In this document: piece by piece, positions 38,788 to 48,780 of the stretch
Position numbering within the stretch: the stretch's first letter is position 1
Layout: every line of letters begins with the position of its first letter
Origin: Chondrus crispus
Taxonomy: Eukaryota > Rhodophyta > Florideophyceae > Gigartinales > Gigartinaceae
Direction: 5' to 3'
NCBI RefSeq assembly: GCF_000350225.1
Contig: NW_005179324.1
Span: forward strand, 1 to 64,000
Length of the DNA: 64,000 nt
Position numbers and translations under genes: made by a program
Notes under the pieces: generated by a model
Databases searched by the model: none
What the model was told of the DNA's origin: nothing
What the model saw: only the letters and a program-made list of their open reading frames with translations

Positions 38788-40431
38788 TCACATAACCATC
38801 GCCGCGCTTTCTAAATTCCGTGCGATAGTGTTCGAATCAGGATCCATCAAATCGCCCCGATTGCGCGATGAGAAAAGTTCTCTGCGAATCTCTGGTGTCA
38901 CCGCGTAATGCGTGTGTACCCGCATCAGCAGCTTCAATCTCTCCTTTTGTTCCATTGTCACATCCATTTTGTACCGTTGTGCAAACGCAAGCAAACTCTG
39001 ATGCCAGATCAATGGGGGAGACCGCGTGTCCGATTTCATCTTCAGAAAGCTTGCTACCACTGCGTCTAACACCTGGTACGGCAGGGCGTACTTCTTTTCC
39101 AGCAATGCCGTGATAATAATCGAGTTTGAGGGCGTGTAAGGCAGTTGCACAATGTAAAGAAGGGCAGCTGCAGAATGCAGCATGGGAATTGATACTTTGC
39201 TTATCACAGACCCGATAATTGTTGCCTGTCGAAGAGTGCATCCTATATCTTCACAGATAGGAAACAATATACCCTTATTGAATGCATCGGGTTTGTACAC
39301 AGCCTTTGCTAGTGCACGATACAAGTGATAGTTCAGCTTCTTGTTCTCAGATATATCTTCTAAGCAGCGAGGAAGAAGGATGTCCGTGTAAAATGATATA
39401 ACTTCTCGTGCTGGAAGGTTGGATGCCAGTAACCTTGTAGCGGCATAAACTGCGGCGGAAGACCATTCGTCCGGTCTTGTCAAGTACAAGACTTCTTCCC
39501 AGTTTCGGAGCTTGGGGATCACTTTAAATGCTTTCGGCACCTTACCACTTCGGTATCTTGACAAAATGTTTCCGACAAGCCCATAAACCTCTGCAATTCT
39601 TTTATCTCTCGCGGCGCGTTCCGGGTCAGCAGCAATGGCTGCCGCCCGTGCATCAGCTTCCTCCTTCTCTCGAATTTTGTCCAAAATGATGTCTGCCAGC
39701 ATTCGAGTCCCCGGCGCAGCTTGTGGTTCGTCACTGGTCGTGCCCTTGTTCTCCATGTTGGTAAACAGAGCCAAGGCCATTTCGTCTTCCTCTGTAACCT
39801 TACTACCATCCAAAAAGGCAAGTTCGCGCTCATCGTAGATTGCAGTTCCCTCTGAAGGGACATCACTTTTCGAGTCGTCCCCAGATTCCTGATCACTGTC
39901 GTCGAGTGCAGTGGCATGCACCTTTTCTCCGACTGCCTCCAGAGCGGAATCCAGCCTTGCGCAATTACGAGCGGCCTCTTCCGCGACCGAGTTGATGTTC
40001 TCTTCCCGAATTTCGGCGCGTTGTTCTTTCGCCTCTTTAAAAATTTTTGCCGTAGTCTTCGAGTCGACGACATCCTCCTGAATCTCTCCATCAAAGTCCT
40101 CGTCATCCACGTTGCCGGCACGGGCCTTCCTTCGAAGTGCGGCGCGCTTCCACATTTGCAGGCCTGCTTTACGCGCATCAGCATGCGACACAGAGGGCAG
40201 CGGTTTGCCGGCCTTGATGGCCTTCTTGGTGGCCTTGGCGGCCGTTTTGGCGGCGGCCAATTCGAGGTCCTCGGTGAGTTTGCGACGTTTTAACCGCTCT
40301 TGCTGCTTCTTCTGGGCCGCGAATTCGACATCGCGGGCCTCGCGGACGTCGTCGACGAAACTCTGAGCGTGAAAGGCGTCTCCATTGGCAGGCTTGGCCG
40401 TGGCCGTGCTTCTCGTCCGCTTCTTTCCCAT
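38788..40431 (-). CDS. BYSL: Bystin (Enp1), ribosome biogenesis factor
   Basis: ATG at 40431 (MGKKRTRSTA); 547 aa in one exon, close to the usual length of about 440-480 plus a longer basic/acidic N-terminus. The bystin domain occupies about residues 285-540, with hallmark segments KVPKAFKVIPKLRNWEEVLY, LTRPDEWSSAAVYAATRLLA, YFTDILLPRCLEDI-like YTDILLPRCLEDISENKKLN, LYRALAKAVYKPDAFNKGIL and ALPYQVLDAVVASFLKMKSD. Bystin/Enp1 acts in the nucleolus and cytoplasm on pre-40S particles and is needed for 18S rRNA processing and export. The N-terminus is rich in Lys/Ala, then Asp/Glu. The gene is divergent from UPF2, sharing a region of about 470 bp. Confidence 0.95.
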   Translation of the reverse strand: MGKKRTRSTATAKPANGDAFHAQSFVDDVREARDVEFAAQKKQQERLKRRKLTEDLELAAAKTAAKATKKAIKAGKPLPSVSHADARKAGLQMWKRAALRRKARAGNVDDEDFDGEIQEDVVDSKTTAKIFKEAKEQRAEIREENINSVAEEAARNCARLDSALEAVGEKVHATALDDSDQESGDDSKSDVPSEGTAIYDERELAFLDGSKVTEEDEMALALFTNMENKGTTSDEPQAAPGTRMLADIILDKIREKEEADARAAAIAADPERAARDKRIAEVYGLVGNILSRYRSGKVPKAFKVIPKLRNWEEVLYLTRPDEWSSAAVYAATRLLASNLPAREVISFYTDILLPRCLEDISENKKLNYHLYRALAKAVYKPDAFNKGILFPICEDIGCTLRQATIIGSVISKVSIPMLHSAAALLYIVQLPYTPSNSIIITALLEKKYALPYQVLDAVVASFLKMKSDTRSPPLIWHQSLLAFAQRYKMDVTMEQKERLKLLMRVHTHYAVTPEIRRELFSSRNRGDLMDPDSNTIARNLESAAMVM

Positions 40432-40904
40432 GCTATATGAAGTGGGTGTGCTGCAGGGTTGGACAAGAGAGGGAAAAGCGGGGGAAGAAAAGGTACGCCG
40501 CCGCCATCGCGGACGAGGGCGCTAATCATAACTACACGTGTATTGTACCGAATTGCGGATCATAGGGCTGGCACTGTAATGAAATCGGCCATTGGTATTA
40601 GTCGAACCAAAGTTAAAAATATATATTAAAAAAGGGATATCCCACACGCTTCCTCCAAAGTTGACGATTATGCCCCTTGGCTCCGTCTGTCTGATGCCTT
40701 ACCAACCCACAGCGTCCCCAACTCCTTCTCCCCACTCCCCGGCCCCCGCTCCAAATGCCATGTCTCCACCCTGAAACTTCTTCCCCGTCTCTACTTCCCC
40801 ACTTCACATCCCAGTCCCCCTACGCACCCGACCCCCCCGTCGTCAGAGTACCCCCGCCCATAACCGGCGGTCATGCCGTGAAGCCGCCAGTCCCAAGGTC
40901 GCCT

Positions 40905-43900
40905 ATGAGCTCAGCCCCGAGGGATGAAGGAGGTAGGGCTCGGCGCCGCAGGAGGAGAGGTCCCGCCTCCGCGTCTCGCACAGACCCTAACAATACAAAC
41001 CCGAACAGGCCTCCCCGCCGTTCACCCCAGCCACATCAGCGAGGACATCACCAGCAACAACCGCCGCAAGCACTCCAATCCCAGCACATTGACTCCTTGT
41101 CCTTTTCGGCCTCAGGAATTACTACTATTCCGCAGCGAAACGTGAGGGATAATTCGCGCCAGCGCCAGAGCAACCCCCACGCAGATACTCTCAAAAACGA
41201 AGCGAAGACGTCGCAGGCGTCGCGCGCGGCTCAGGGGAAGCAAAACGCAATCGATGAACAGAAAAGAAAGAAAGAGGAAGAGGAAAGAAAAGAAAAGGAA
41301 GCACGCGAACTTAAAGAGCGTGCAGAGCGAGAAGAGCGAGAGGCAACTTTGGCTCGCCAACTCGAAAAGCAGCACCAGCAAAGAATTCTCAACCTGTCGT
41401 ACAGGCCGCGGAAGCCATCCCAACCCCCTGAAAAGGAGAGACCCTCAGATGCCCAACTGCGTCAACTCGATTCTTCTCTAAAGAAATGCACCGGTTTCTT
41501 GCGCAAGATTCGCTCCTCAGGAATCAATGAGGAATCTCTCCCGTCTTTATGCCGTGAAGCTCAGTCTCTCAATTTGTCACGATACATATCAGAAGTCGTC
41601 GCTGCCATCTCGGAGACAAAGCTGAGATACGCCGACGTGGAGCATGCCACCGTCTTAACCGGAGAGCTTTACAGAAGGTATGAAGATTTTGTCACTCAGC
41701 TCGTTGCAGCGTTAGGAGCCATTATTCTCTCGCAACCCAATAATGCGCCCGGAAGAGACGTCGGCTCTAGAAAGGCCGCCATGCGATTACTCGTAGAAAT
41801 ATTCGTCCTTGGTATGGTTGCAGATGTATCACCAATTACAAACGTGTTGAAGCAGCTAGTACGTGTTCAAAAGGACGCCAGAGATGAGTCGCTGTCACAT
41901 CTGTCGATAATCACAACCTTTGTTCGCACGGGAGGGCGAACCATGCTCTCACAAGTTTCAAAGCCAACCTCAGAGTCGTCCTCCTCCCATGACTTGGAAG
42001 AGATGGGCGAGGATTGGAGAGACAGTGTGCTGTCGCAGAGCACAAAGGGAAGTATTACGCTCGCATTTCAATCTTATTACGACGCAGAAGTGAATCGACT
42101 CTTGACTGAGGCCGCAGAGGAATTGGACAAAGCATACATCGCTGTAACTCGGTCTAAAGATGTCCGGGGCGATCCTGACGAAGCCGCCACTGCTACATAC
42201 GAATCTGCGAGACAGGGTTACGAAAAGGTTTATGCTTCTGCTCGTGTCTTGGCTGATGCATTGGGCAAGAGGCTACCGGAATCCGTCTTAAGCATCACAC
42301 AGGGAACGAGTTCCACAGTTGAGTCTAGTACCCCGAGGGATACAGCCCAGGGTGCTGCGATTAACTCAATACAGTATGTTGGCCGGAATCGTATCGTGCA
42401 AGAATCCGATTTCCTTCTGCAAGGTGAGAGCCCATTCGACGGGGAGGAAGAGAGATTGTTTTACACCATGTTACCTATCCTCAAGCAAAAAGGAAGCAGT
42501 GCGTCTGAGGACGGCAAATCTATTGGGCTCCTCGTCAACGGTACTGTTCCCGAACCAGATGCGTCGGATTCAGCAACAAAGACGGCATCATCCGGTGGGA
42601 AAAAAGTGGAGTCAAGACAATCGCCTGTCGCGAAGAATACTGTGGAAGGTCGGCAGAAAGGCTCGGACAAACCTGCTTCAGTCGAAAAAGTACTTGGTCA
42701 GCTTTCTACTGTGGAATCGAAGGAAAGCGTTGATGCGTTTGTGTCGCACTTTGTCGATACAGCAGAATCATCAAAGAATGGTTCCAAGCGTCTAGCAAAG
42801 TCTCTTTCTTCGGTTTCCGCACAAAAGCTAAATTTGCTTCCTACGTATAGTCGGATTGCGGCATGTCTGTACCCTTCATTCAGCGACATTGCAATAAGCG
42901 TAGCATCGCATCTTGAAGAAGAATTTCGATATCTCGCCGGGCGATCAGATATGGACGAGAAAAATCTTGCTGTCTGTATCAAGAATGCGAAGTACGTTGG
43001 CGAGTATGTCAAATTTGGCCTTATTGAGAGTAGCTCTATGTTTGATTTGCTCAACCTGTGCATGAAGGACTTTACCGGTCATCGGGTTGATATTGCTTGC
43101 CATCTATTGGAGACGTGTGGACGCTTCCTGTACCGAACTCCCGCGACCCATGTAAGAATGGGCAATATCCTTGAAACGATATGGCGCCTGAAGTCTGTGA
43201 AGAACATGGAAGCTCGCCACAATGCCCTCGTTGAGACTGCCTACTTTGCTTCAAAACCAACATCAGCCAGCAAGTTGCAAAAGCGAAAGAGCCGACCGCC
43301 AATACATGAATATATCCGTCATCTCATATACTATCGCCTGGACGCCACAAATATAAAATGGACACAGACTCAGCTGATGAAGCTACCCTGGAATGATGAC
43401 TTGGAACACTATGTGATCAAGAAATTCGTGAAGATATCTCGAGCGAGGTTTTCCACCATTCCTTATGTCTCTACACTCATCTCATTGTTGCAAAGGTTCA
43501 AGCCTGGTCTGGTAATTGGAATCGTTGACGCCTTGTTGGAAGCAATACGATGTGGAATGGAGAAAAACGATGGCAGAGATAGCCAGCGAAGGATAGCAGA
43601 AATCCAGTTGCTTGGGGAACTACACAAATGTGGTGTTGTAGATGAAGGATTGGTGTATAACGTTCTCTATCAAAGCATCATTTTGGGCCACGACAGATCC
43701 GAAGTGGCATCCACACAGATCCTGCCAACTGATGAAACATCTCGGTCTGAACGCGCCTCCTTGAGCCGCGCTGGCGCTGGTAGCGCCGTTCCCACTTCCA
43801 CTTTCACAAATGCTCCAGATCCCCCTGGTGACTTTTTTCGGGTGAGAATAGCCTGCGTCCTGCTGGAATCATGTGGACGTATTCTTGTGGCATCGAACAG

Positions 43901-45209
43901 GCGCAAAGTTGAAGTTTTCTGGATTTTCTTTGAGCGCTATACGTTTTATAAGGCTCGACAAGCAGGGCTTGGAGATCGGCTTCCGCTGCACATAAGCCAT
44001 GTGGTTGGGGACGCTTTTGAAAACATTCTCCTCAGGGACCGCCGATATGGCAGGGACAATCGAATGCGCAAAGAAAATGAGACGTTCATTAGGACTCGGT
44101 CGGGGCAAAGCCACACACGTCAATACAGTCCTTCTGCAAGATTTTTTCGTAGCTCTTCTTTAAGCGAAGCAATTGAAGCTGTGCAACAGGTCGAGAACTC
44201 TATTTCTGACAGAGTCCTCATATGTGTCCCAGTCCGTCATATTTATCAAAATTGTGCTCCTCTGAATGGGACTCGGCCAAGTTCTGGTGCTTCTCTAAAT
44301 GATGCTCCAGGGCTTCATTCCATATCTCGAACAGAAAAACAGCCCGGCCTTTCTGAGACAGACAGTTCTGAGGGCAGCAACAACGACGGGGCTGATTCAG
44401 ACACGGAAGGGGTAACCAGCGAACTATCAGAAAATGGTATGCTTGGCGAAAGAGAGGACCTGTTCTCTGGAGACGACCTCACCGAAGAAAATGAGCTTCC
44501 TCGCAATGCTATCGACGGCGAGGGAAACAGAGGAGAAGATAGTGAACATGATGAATGCGAGGATGTTGATGACGAAGACGACGAAGATGATAGTTCAGTG
44601 GAAGTGCAAGTGGAACGACCCAAAACTGAAGAAGAAGATGCGTTCGCAAAGGAACTTGCCGCGTTCACAGCTGACGCTGTTCAAACGGCAAGGGCAACTT
44701 CATCAAGGATAACGAAGTTTGATCGCATGGCAATTCCGATGTCACTAATGGCGAAGAAGATGGAAGAGGAAAGGGCAGCTCGTGCTGCGGCTGCAGCCAA
44801 TCTACATCTGAATTCGGAGTCTGACGATTCTGATGATCGCATGGGGAACAGCAGTCTAACGAAAATGAAACGACGGAGTCCGAGTCAATCTGTTGGTTTC
44901 AAGGTCCTTGTGCGCAAAGGAGGTAAAAGTCAGTTGCAAGACCTCGAGGTGCCAGCATCCAGCTCCCTTGCCGTCGCCGCAAAAGAAAACGAAACTGCAG
45001 ATGCTGCTCGTCACGAAGAAACAAAACGGCTTGTTCTTGGAAGCAGCATTGTACTCAACCATGACGAAGAAGATCTAGACGAGGAAGTTCCACTTCGCAC
45101 CCAACAAAATGTGCGAGCAAAAGAGGAGAGCATTCGATTGCAGAGGTCGGCTGATGAAATGGCTCTTCTTTCCGCTGTGTACCACCACCGGCCAAACACC
45201 CGTCGTTGA
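40905..45209 (+). CDS. UPF2: UPF2, regulator of nonsense-mediated mRNA decay
   Basis: Single exon. An in-frame ATG exists at 40755, but the residues between are proline-rich and not family-like, so MSSAPRDEGG at 40905 is preferred (1,434 aa). A long charged region (KKEEEERKEKEARELKERAE) leads to three MIF4G repeats at about residues 183-420, 600-805 and 810-1050 (for example LRQLDSSLKKCTGFLRKIRS, and AEIQLLGELHKCGVVDEGLV in the third). Then come an acidic block (about 1200-1240) and the UPF1-binding C-terminus (FKVLVRKGGKSQLQDLEVPA, KRLVLGSSIVL). UPF2 bridges UPF3/exon-junction complexes and UPF1 to trigger decay. It is striking in a genome with so few introns. Confidence 0.95.
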   Translation: MSSAPRDEGGRARRRRRRGPASASRTDPNNTNPNRPPRRSPQPHQRGHHQQQPPQALQSQHIDSLSFSASGITTIPQRNVRDNSRQRQSNPHADTLKNEAKTSQASRAAQGKQNAIDEQKRKKEEEERKEKEARELKERAEREEREATLARQLEKQHQQRILNLSYRPRKPSQPPEKERPSDAQLRQLDSSLKKCTGFLRKIRSSGINEESLPSLCREAQSLNLSRYISEVVAAISETKLRYADVEHATVLTGELYRRYEDFVTQLVAALGAIILSQPNNAPGRDVGSRKAAMRLLVEIFVLGMVADVSPITNVLKQLVRVQKDARDESLSHLSIITTFVRTGGRTMLSQVSKPTSESSSSHDLEEMGEDWRDSVLSQSTKGSITLAFQSYYDAEVNRLLTEAAEELDKAYIAVTRSKDVRGDPDEAATATYESARQGYEKVYASARVLADALGKRLPESVLSITQGTSSTVESSTPRDTAQGAAINSIQYVGRNRIVQESDFLLQGESPFDGEEERLFYTMLPILKQKGSSASEDGKSIGLLVNGTVPEPDASDSATKTASSGGKKVESRQSPVAKNTVEGRQKGSDKPASVEKVLGQLSTVESKESVDAFVSHFVDTAESSKNGSKRLAKSLSSVSAQKLNLLPTYSRIAACLYPSFSDIAISVASHLEEEFRYLAGRSDMDEKNLAVCIKNAKYVGEYVKFGLIESSSMFDLLNLCMKDFTGHRVDIACHLLETCGRFLYRTPATHVRMGNILETIWRLKSVKNMEARHNALVETAYFASKPTSASKLQKRKSRPPIHEYIRHLIYYRLDATNIKWTQTQLMKLPWNDDLEHYVIKKFVKISRARFSTIPYVSTLISLLQRFKPGLVIGIVDALLEAIRCGMEKNDGRDSQRRIAEIQLLGELHKCGVVDEGLVYNVLYQSIILGHDRSEVASTQILPTDETSRSERASLSRAGAGSAVPTSTFTNAPDPPGDFFRVRIACVLLESCGRILVASNRRKVEVFWIFFERYTFYKARQAGLGDRLPLHISHVVGDAFENILLRDRRYGRDNRMRKENETFIRTRSGQSHTRQYSPSARFFRSSSLSEAIEAVQQVENSISDRVLICVPVRHIYQNCAPLNGTRPSSGASLNDAPGLHSISRTEKQPGLSETDSSEGSNNDGADSDTEGVTSELSENGMLGEREDLFSGDDLTEENELPRNAIDGEGNRGEDSEHDECEDVDDEDDEDDSSVEVQVERPKTEEEDAFAKELAAFTADAVQTARATSSRITKFDRMAIPMSLMAKKMEEERAARAAAAANLHLNSESDDSDDRMGNSSLTKMKRRSPSQSVGFKVLVRKGGKSQLQDLEVPASSSLAVAAKENETADAARHEETKRLVLGSSIVLNHDEEDLDEEVPLRTQQNVRAKEESIRLQRSADEMALLSAVYHHRPNTRR

Positions 45210-45409
45210 CAAAGAGTCTCCCTGGCGTCACATACGATGGATAAGCGGCGCTGCATGTACGCATATATATTTCTTCCCGCAAGATTGAGATGATGCTTTA
45301 AAATGGTACCTTAAAGTATGCAAACGTAAATACTGTGACCATGCAGAGGTACGTCCCGCTGATGTGCACAGCCATAAGTGTTTATTGGCGACCAGTTAGT
45401 AGTTCTATC

Positions 45410-48175
45410 TTACATTTTCTTATTTCGAGGCGGGGGTCTTCGCACCTTCTCTGTATCAGTGTCAGTATTCGCGGCATCGGGACCAAGGCTGGTCGGTAAT
45501 ACGTCATCCCACTCGACAGCCAGCAGCTCCATTCCAGGCAGGCTCACTCTGCTAGTCCATGATCTCCGCGGTAGAGATACAGACAGCTGTCGTTTCCCAA
45601 CTCCTTTCTTCACTGCCGTTTCACACACTTCAATATTCGTTGAGCTACTGGGGGCTCGATCGCTGCTCACAAACAAGCCCGGGTCATCTGCGCGCGGCCC
45701 TACCGCTTGGTCCGGGAGGCGCTTCGGCAATCGATTTGAAAGTTTTGGACGTTTTAAGGGTCTTAGTGAGGCCTTGTCAGCTGTGTTCATGCCATTGACT
45801 GCATCACAGCCCGACAGACCAGCCTGTCTAGCTCGTTCCTCGTACGACTCTCTCGCCTCAACACTCAGCAGGCTCCACAATCTCGCCATGTTCCTCATCG
45901 CCTCGACTTCCGAGTCATCAGGCCTTAGTATACGTTCCTTTGGCAGTTGCTCTTCTAGGAAAGTCTCCCAGGCCGATTTCACTTTACCAGCTAGTCCTTG
46001 GCGGCTACTAGCCACGAGATTTGGTGGTAAACCCCCCAGTTTCCGCTTTTTGTCACGCGAGGGGCTTCCGTTTGACTTTTTCGCTGCAGCTCTATCAGGT
46101 GATGCCTTGCTCGTGGGCGAGTCCTTCAATAGCTCCATGTCTGCGGATACCTGTTCGCCGCCTCCGCTTACAGGGGTTGTATGCTCAACAGGCGCTAATA
46201 ACGATTCTGCTTCAGCGGTCCGCAGAGTTTTCTTGAAAGCTGGTAGAGGTGCGGACTGCAATTGTCCGTCAGAGACGTCAGCCTTCACTTCCTGATCGTC
46301 GTTCTCTAAACGTGCACCAGTGCTGATCCTCCGGCGTTTAGAACGTCTTTCACCAGATGGGTCCGTTCCAGTCTTATCACCCTCATCAAGATGACATGGT
46401 AACTGTACGTGGTCGTTGCACTCATGAATACTATCACCTTCACCAGCTGGAGATTCCTCGCCCTGCCTTCCAAGTTTTGAAAGGGCCGGAGACCTTGGTT
46501 CATGCTGTATTGCGGAAGCAGGTTCTGCAGGCGGGGCAGCATCTGAACCAGACTTCTTCACCACCGTCATGTTATGCTTGCTCCAAGTCGGCGCTCGGCG
46601 GAGATTCCTTAACAGGAATAAGGTGCTCTTCTCTCGGGATGCGAGCGCAGCCCTTGCTTCCACAGCAGTCATGTTGTCAACCTTGTCGTTGCCAGCAACA
46701 GACATATAGGCAAGGCGGCCTGAAGCGACGTCAAACGCTGACGTGAGCAGTGCTCTGGGTTGCTCCGTGAGCAGTAGGCGGTCCGTCTTTCCCAGGATTT
46801 TCCTTCGCTTATGCGAAAATATCACTTTGTTTGTTTCGAAAGCTCCTGCATGGGAACAAATCCCAAACTTTCGAGAGAAAATGAGTTCAGTTTCGCGACG
46901 TCTCAGTTGTGTGTAACGTGAGTGGGGCGCATCTAGTCCAAATGTGGTGTCCTGACGGCGATGCGCCTCCGCGACGTCGGCAATAGTGGCGGCCTCCATC
47001 AAAATCTTGTACGACTGTTTCTCGCCAAGGTGCGCATGGTTGGCACAAAAAGCTACGAAGAAACGCTCGACACGACGCGCTCCAGATCGCGGAAGGCAGC
47101 GGAAATGAAACACATGCTTGCATCGTTGAACATAACATCCGATTGTAGCCCCGCGACCGCCGCAGTCTGAACATTTCAGTTTGCGCCCCCGACAATACTC
47201 GTCGTAGACACCCCGTAATTGGCCAGACTGCGCATCTGCGAAAACCTGGGGAGCCCAGCACGCGCAGTCGAAGTGGACGAAAAGTTTAGCCTGTCCCTTG
47301 CGGTTGACAAAAGGTCCAATAAGCTCGCTTTTGATCTCCTCACCGTCGAACAACTCAGGGTCCGGACAAAAGCAGCACTCGGACGTGGTATGATTAGACG
47401 AAGAGCGCCTCAACCTGCAAGAAGCAGAACGAGTGCGACGTGGGGTATCCGAGTGCCGAGGCATGGCAGTCATGTCCGCGGGCCCCAATTCAGTTTGACG
47501 TGGAGAAGAGGGGTTTGCGCTAGCCTCGGATTGGGAATTTTCCAGATGTGCATCGCGGCGGGTTCTCTTTCTCGTACTGCGCCTTAGGGACAATTCTCCG
47601 CGGGGGCGCTTCGGCGAAAGGTCCGTTCTGTTTCTCTTGGTGGCCTTTTGTGCCTTGTGCAATTCCAGTTGTTGCTCTCTGGCCTCCTGAATAGCACGGT
47701 GTATCTGAGCTGCGGAGGGAGAGTAGACCTTCGGTACTGTGGGTGGAGCGACTGCAGAAATAAGATTGGGGTCTGTTAAGGCGGTCGGGCTGTGACCAGT
47801 TGCCAGGTGGGCGACAAAAGCAGGGTCTGAGAGAGAGGGCTTTGGAGCGACGGCGCGGTTGCGACTCAATTGCGTTTCGATTCGTGAGGCAGTCTCCGTG
47901 GAGGAGGAGTTGGATGGGTCAACGCCAAGCTCGCGTCGTACAAGGTCATTGAAGAGAGCCTTGATGACGGTGGAAGGGACTTGCTGAGAATTGGCGGGGG
48001 ATGACTGGATACATGTGCTCGCGGGTGGGCGGTAGGCTGCATGGGGACCTGAGGAGTTGACGGCTGGATGGGAATGGAGAAGCGAAAGGGAGTAGTGAAT
48101 GCGGGCTTGTCTGTGTGAGACGGGCGGGGGAAAGGGGGATGGAGAGTGTGGATAAGGACGTTGCGGGTCAGACAT
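45410..48175 (-). CDS. Extended-PHD and HMG-box chromatin protein
   Basis: First ATG of the frame at 48175 (MSDPQRPYPH), 921 aa. A disordered Ser/Pro-rich N-terminus is followed by an extended PHD (about residues 264-383) with the C2HC pre-finger (CCFCPDPE, then HFDCACWAPQVF) and a PHD proper (LKCSDCGGRGATIGC, CKHVFHFRCL, FCANHAH). Near 708-785 there is an HMG-box-like helix bundle (KSAWETFLEEQLPKER, MARLWSLLSVEARESYEERA). ePHD modules bind nucleosomes, histone tails or DNA in proteins of the trithorax, JADE and PHF6 type; no SET or other catalytic domain is visible here. It is convergent with UPF2 at 200 bp distance. The combination ePHD+HMG is not one I can name. Confidence 0.85.
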   Translation of the reverse strand: MSDPQRPYPHSPSPFPPPVSHRQARIHYSLSLLHSHPAVNSSGPHAAYRPPASTCIQSSPANSQQVPSTVIKALFNDLVRRELGVDPSNSSSTETASRIETQLSRNRAVAPKPSLSDPAFVAHLATGHSPTALTDPNLISAVAPPTVPKVYSPSAAQIHRAIQEAREQQLELHKAQKATKRNRTDLSPKRPRGELSLRRSTRKRTRRDAHLENSQSEASANPSSPRQTELGPADMTAMPRHSDTPRRTRSASCRLRRSSSNHTTSECCFCPDPELFDGEEIKSELIGPFVNRKGQAKLFVHFDCACWAPQVFADAQSGQLRGVYDEYCRGRKLKCSDCGGRGATIGCYVQRCKHVFHFRCLPRSGARRVERFFVAFCANHAHLGEKQSYKILMEAATIADVAEAHRRQDTTFGLDAPHSRYTQLRRRETELIFSRKFGICSHAGAFETNKVIFSHKRRKILGKTDRLLLTEQPRALLTSAFDVASGRLAYMSVAGNDKVDNMTAVEARAALASREKSTLFLLRNLRRAPTWSKHNMTVVKKSGSDAAPPAEPASAIQHEPRSPALSKLGRQGEESPAGEGDSIHECNDHVQLPCHLDEGDKTGTDPSGERRSKRRRISTGARLENDDQEVKADVSDGQLQSAPLPAFKKTLRTAEAESLLAPVEHTTPVSGGGEQVSADMELLKDSPTSKASPDRAAAKKSNGSPSRDKKRKLGGLPPNLVASSRQGLAGKVKSAWETFLEEQLPKERILRPDDSEVEAMRNMARLWSLLSVEARESYEERARQAGLSGCDAVNGMNTADKASLRPLKRPKLSNRLPKRLPDQAVGPRADDPGLFVSSDRAPSSSTNIEVCETAVKKGVGKRQLSVSLPRRSWTSRVSLPGMELLAVEWDDVLPTSLGPDAANTDTDTEKVRRPPPRNKKM

Positions 48176-48780
48176 AACTGCCGGAGGGGAAGACGTCGTT
48201 CTGCATGAAAGGGAAGGTGGGTTGAGCTGTTGGCGAACTCGAAAGGATGCGCGGTGACGTGCAACCGGCACCTGGAGTTGACTTAGTGCCCCGACCTGGA
48301 TGGCTGGATTGCGCGGGTGATTCAAGCGATTGTATGGGAAAGTGCATGAAATATTTTAATTATTTGGAAAAGTTGTTGCCATTTTGATGGTGCATTACAG
48401 TTCTATTACAGAGGATATCGAGGCGGAGGGCGTCGAGGATTCGAGGAAGGATGGACCCGGTCGAGAGTGCGTTACGGCGTATGATACCGAAAATAAATTT
48501 GAAAAAAAGTCGGCAAAGGTTATTGTGCCCTTGTGAGTCCTTCCGGCGCCCGTGACGAGAACGCTGCTTTGAAACCTGCGACCGCCCCGCGGCTTTCCAA
48601 CTGTTTCAACCCAACCCATCTCGCCCCCCGCCACATGCGACTTCCCCCACCCTTGCCGCAACTCAACTTATCGCCATGGTCCGACCGCAAGCTATATAGC
48701 TCCCCAAACACTTATATGCTGACGAGTAAACCCACAACTTTTCCTATTTTATCCCTGCTTCCTCATTCATTATTCCAGTC

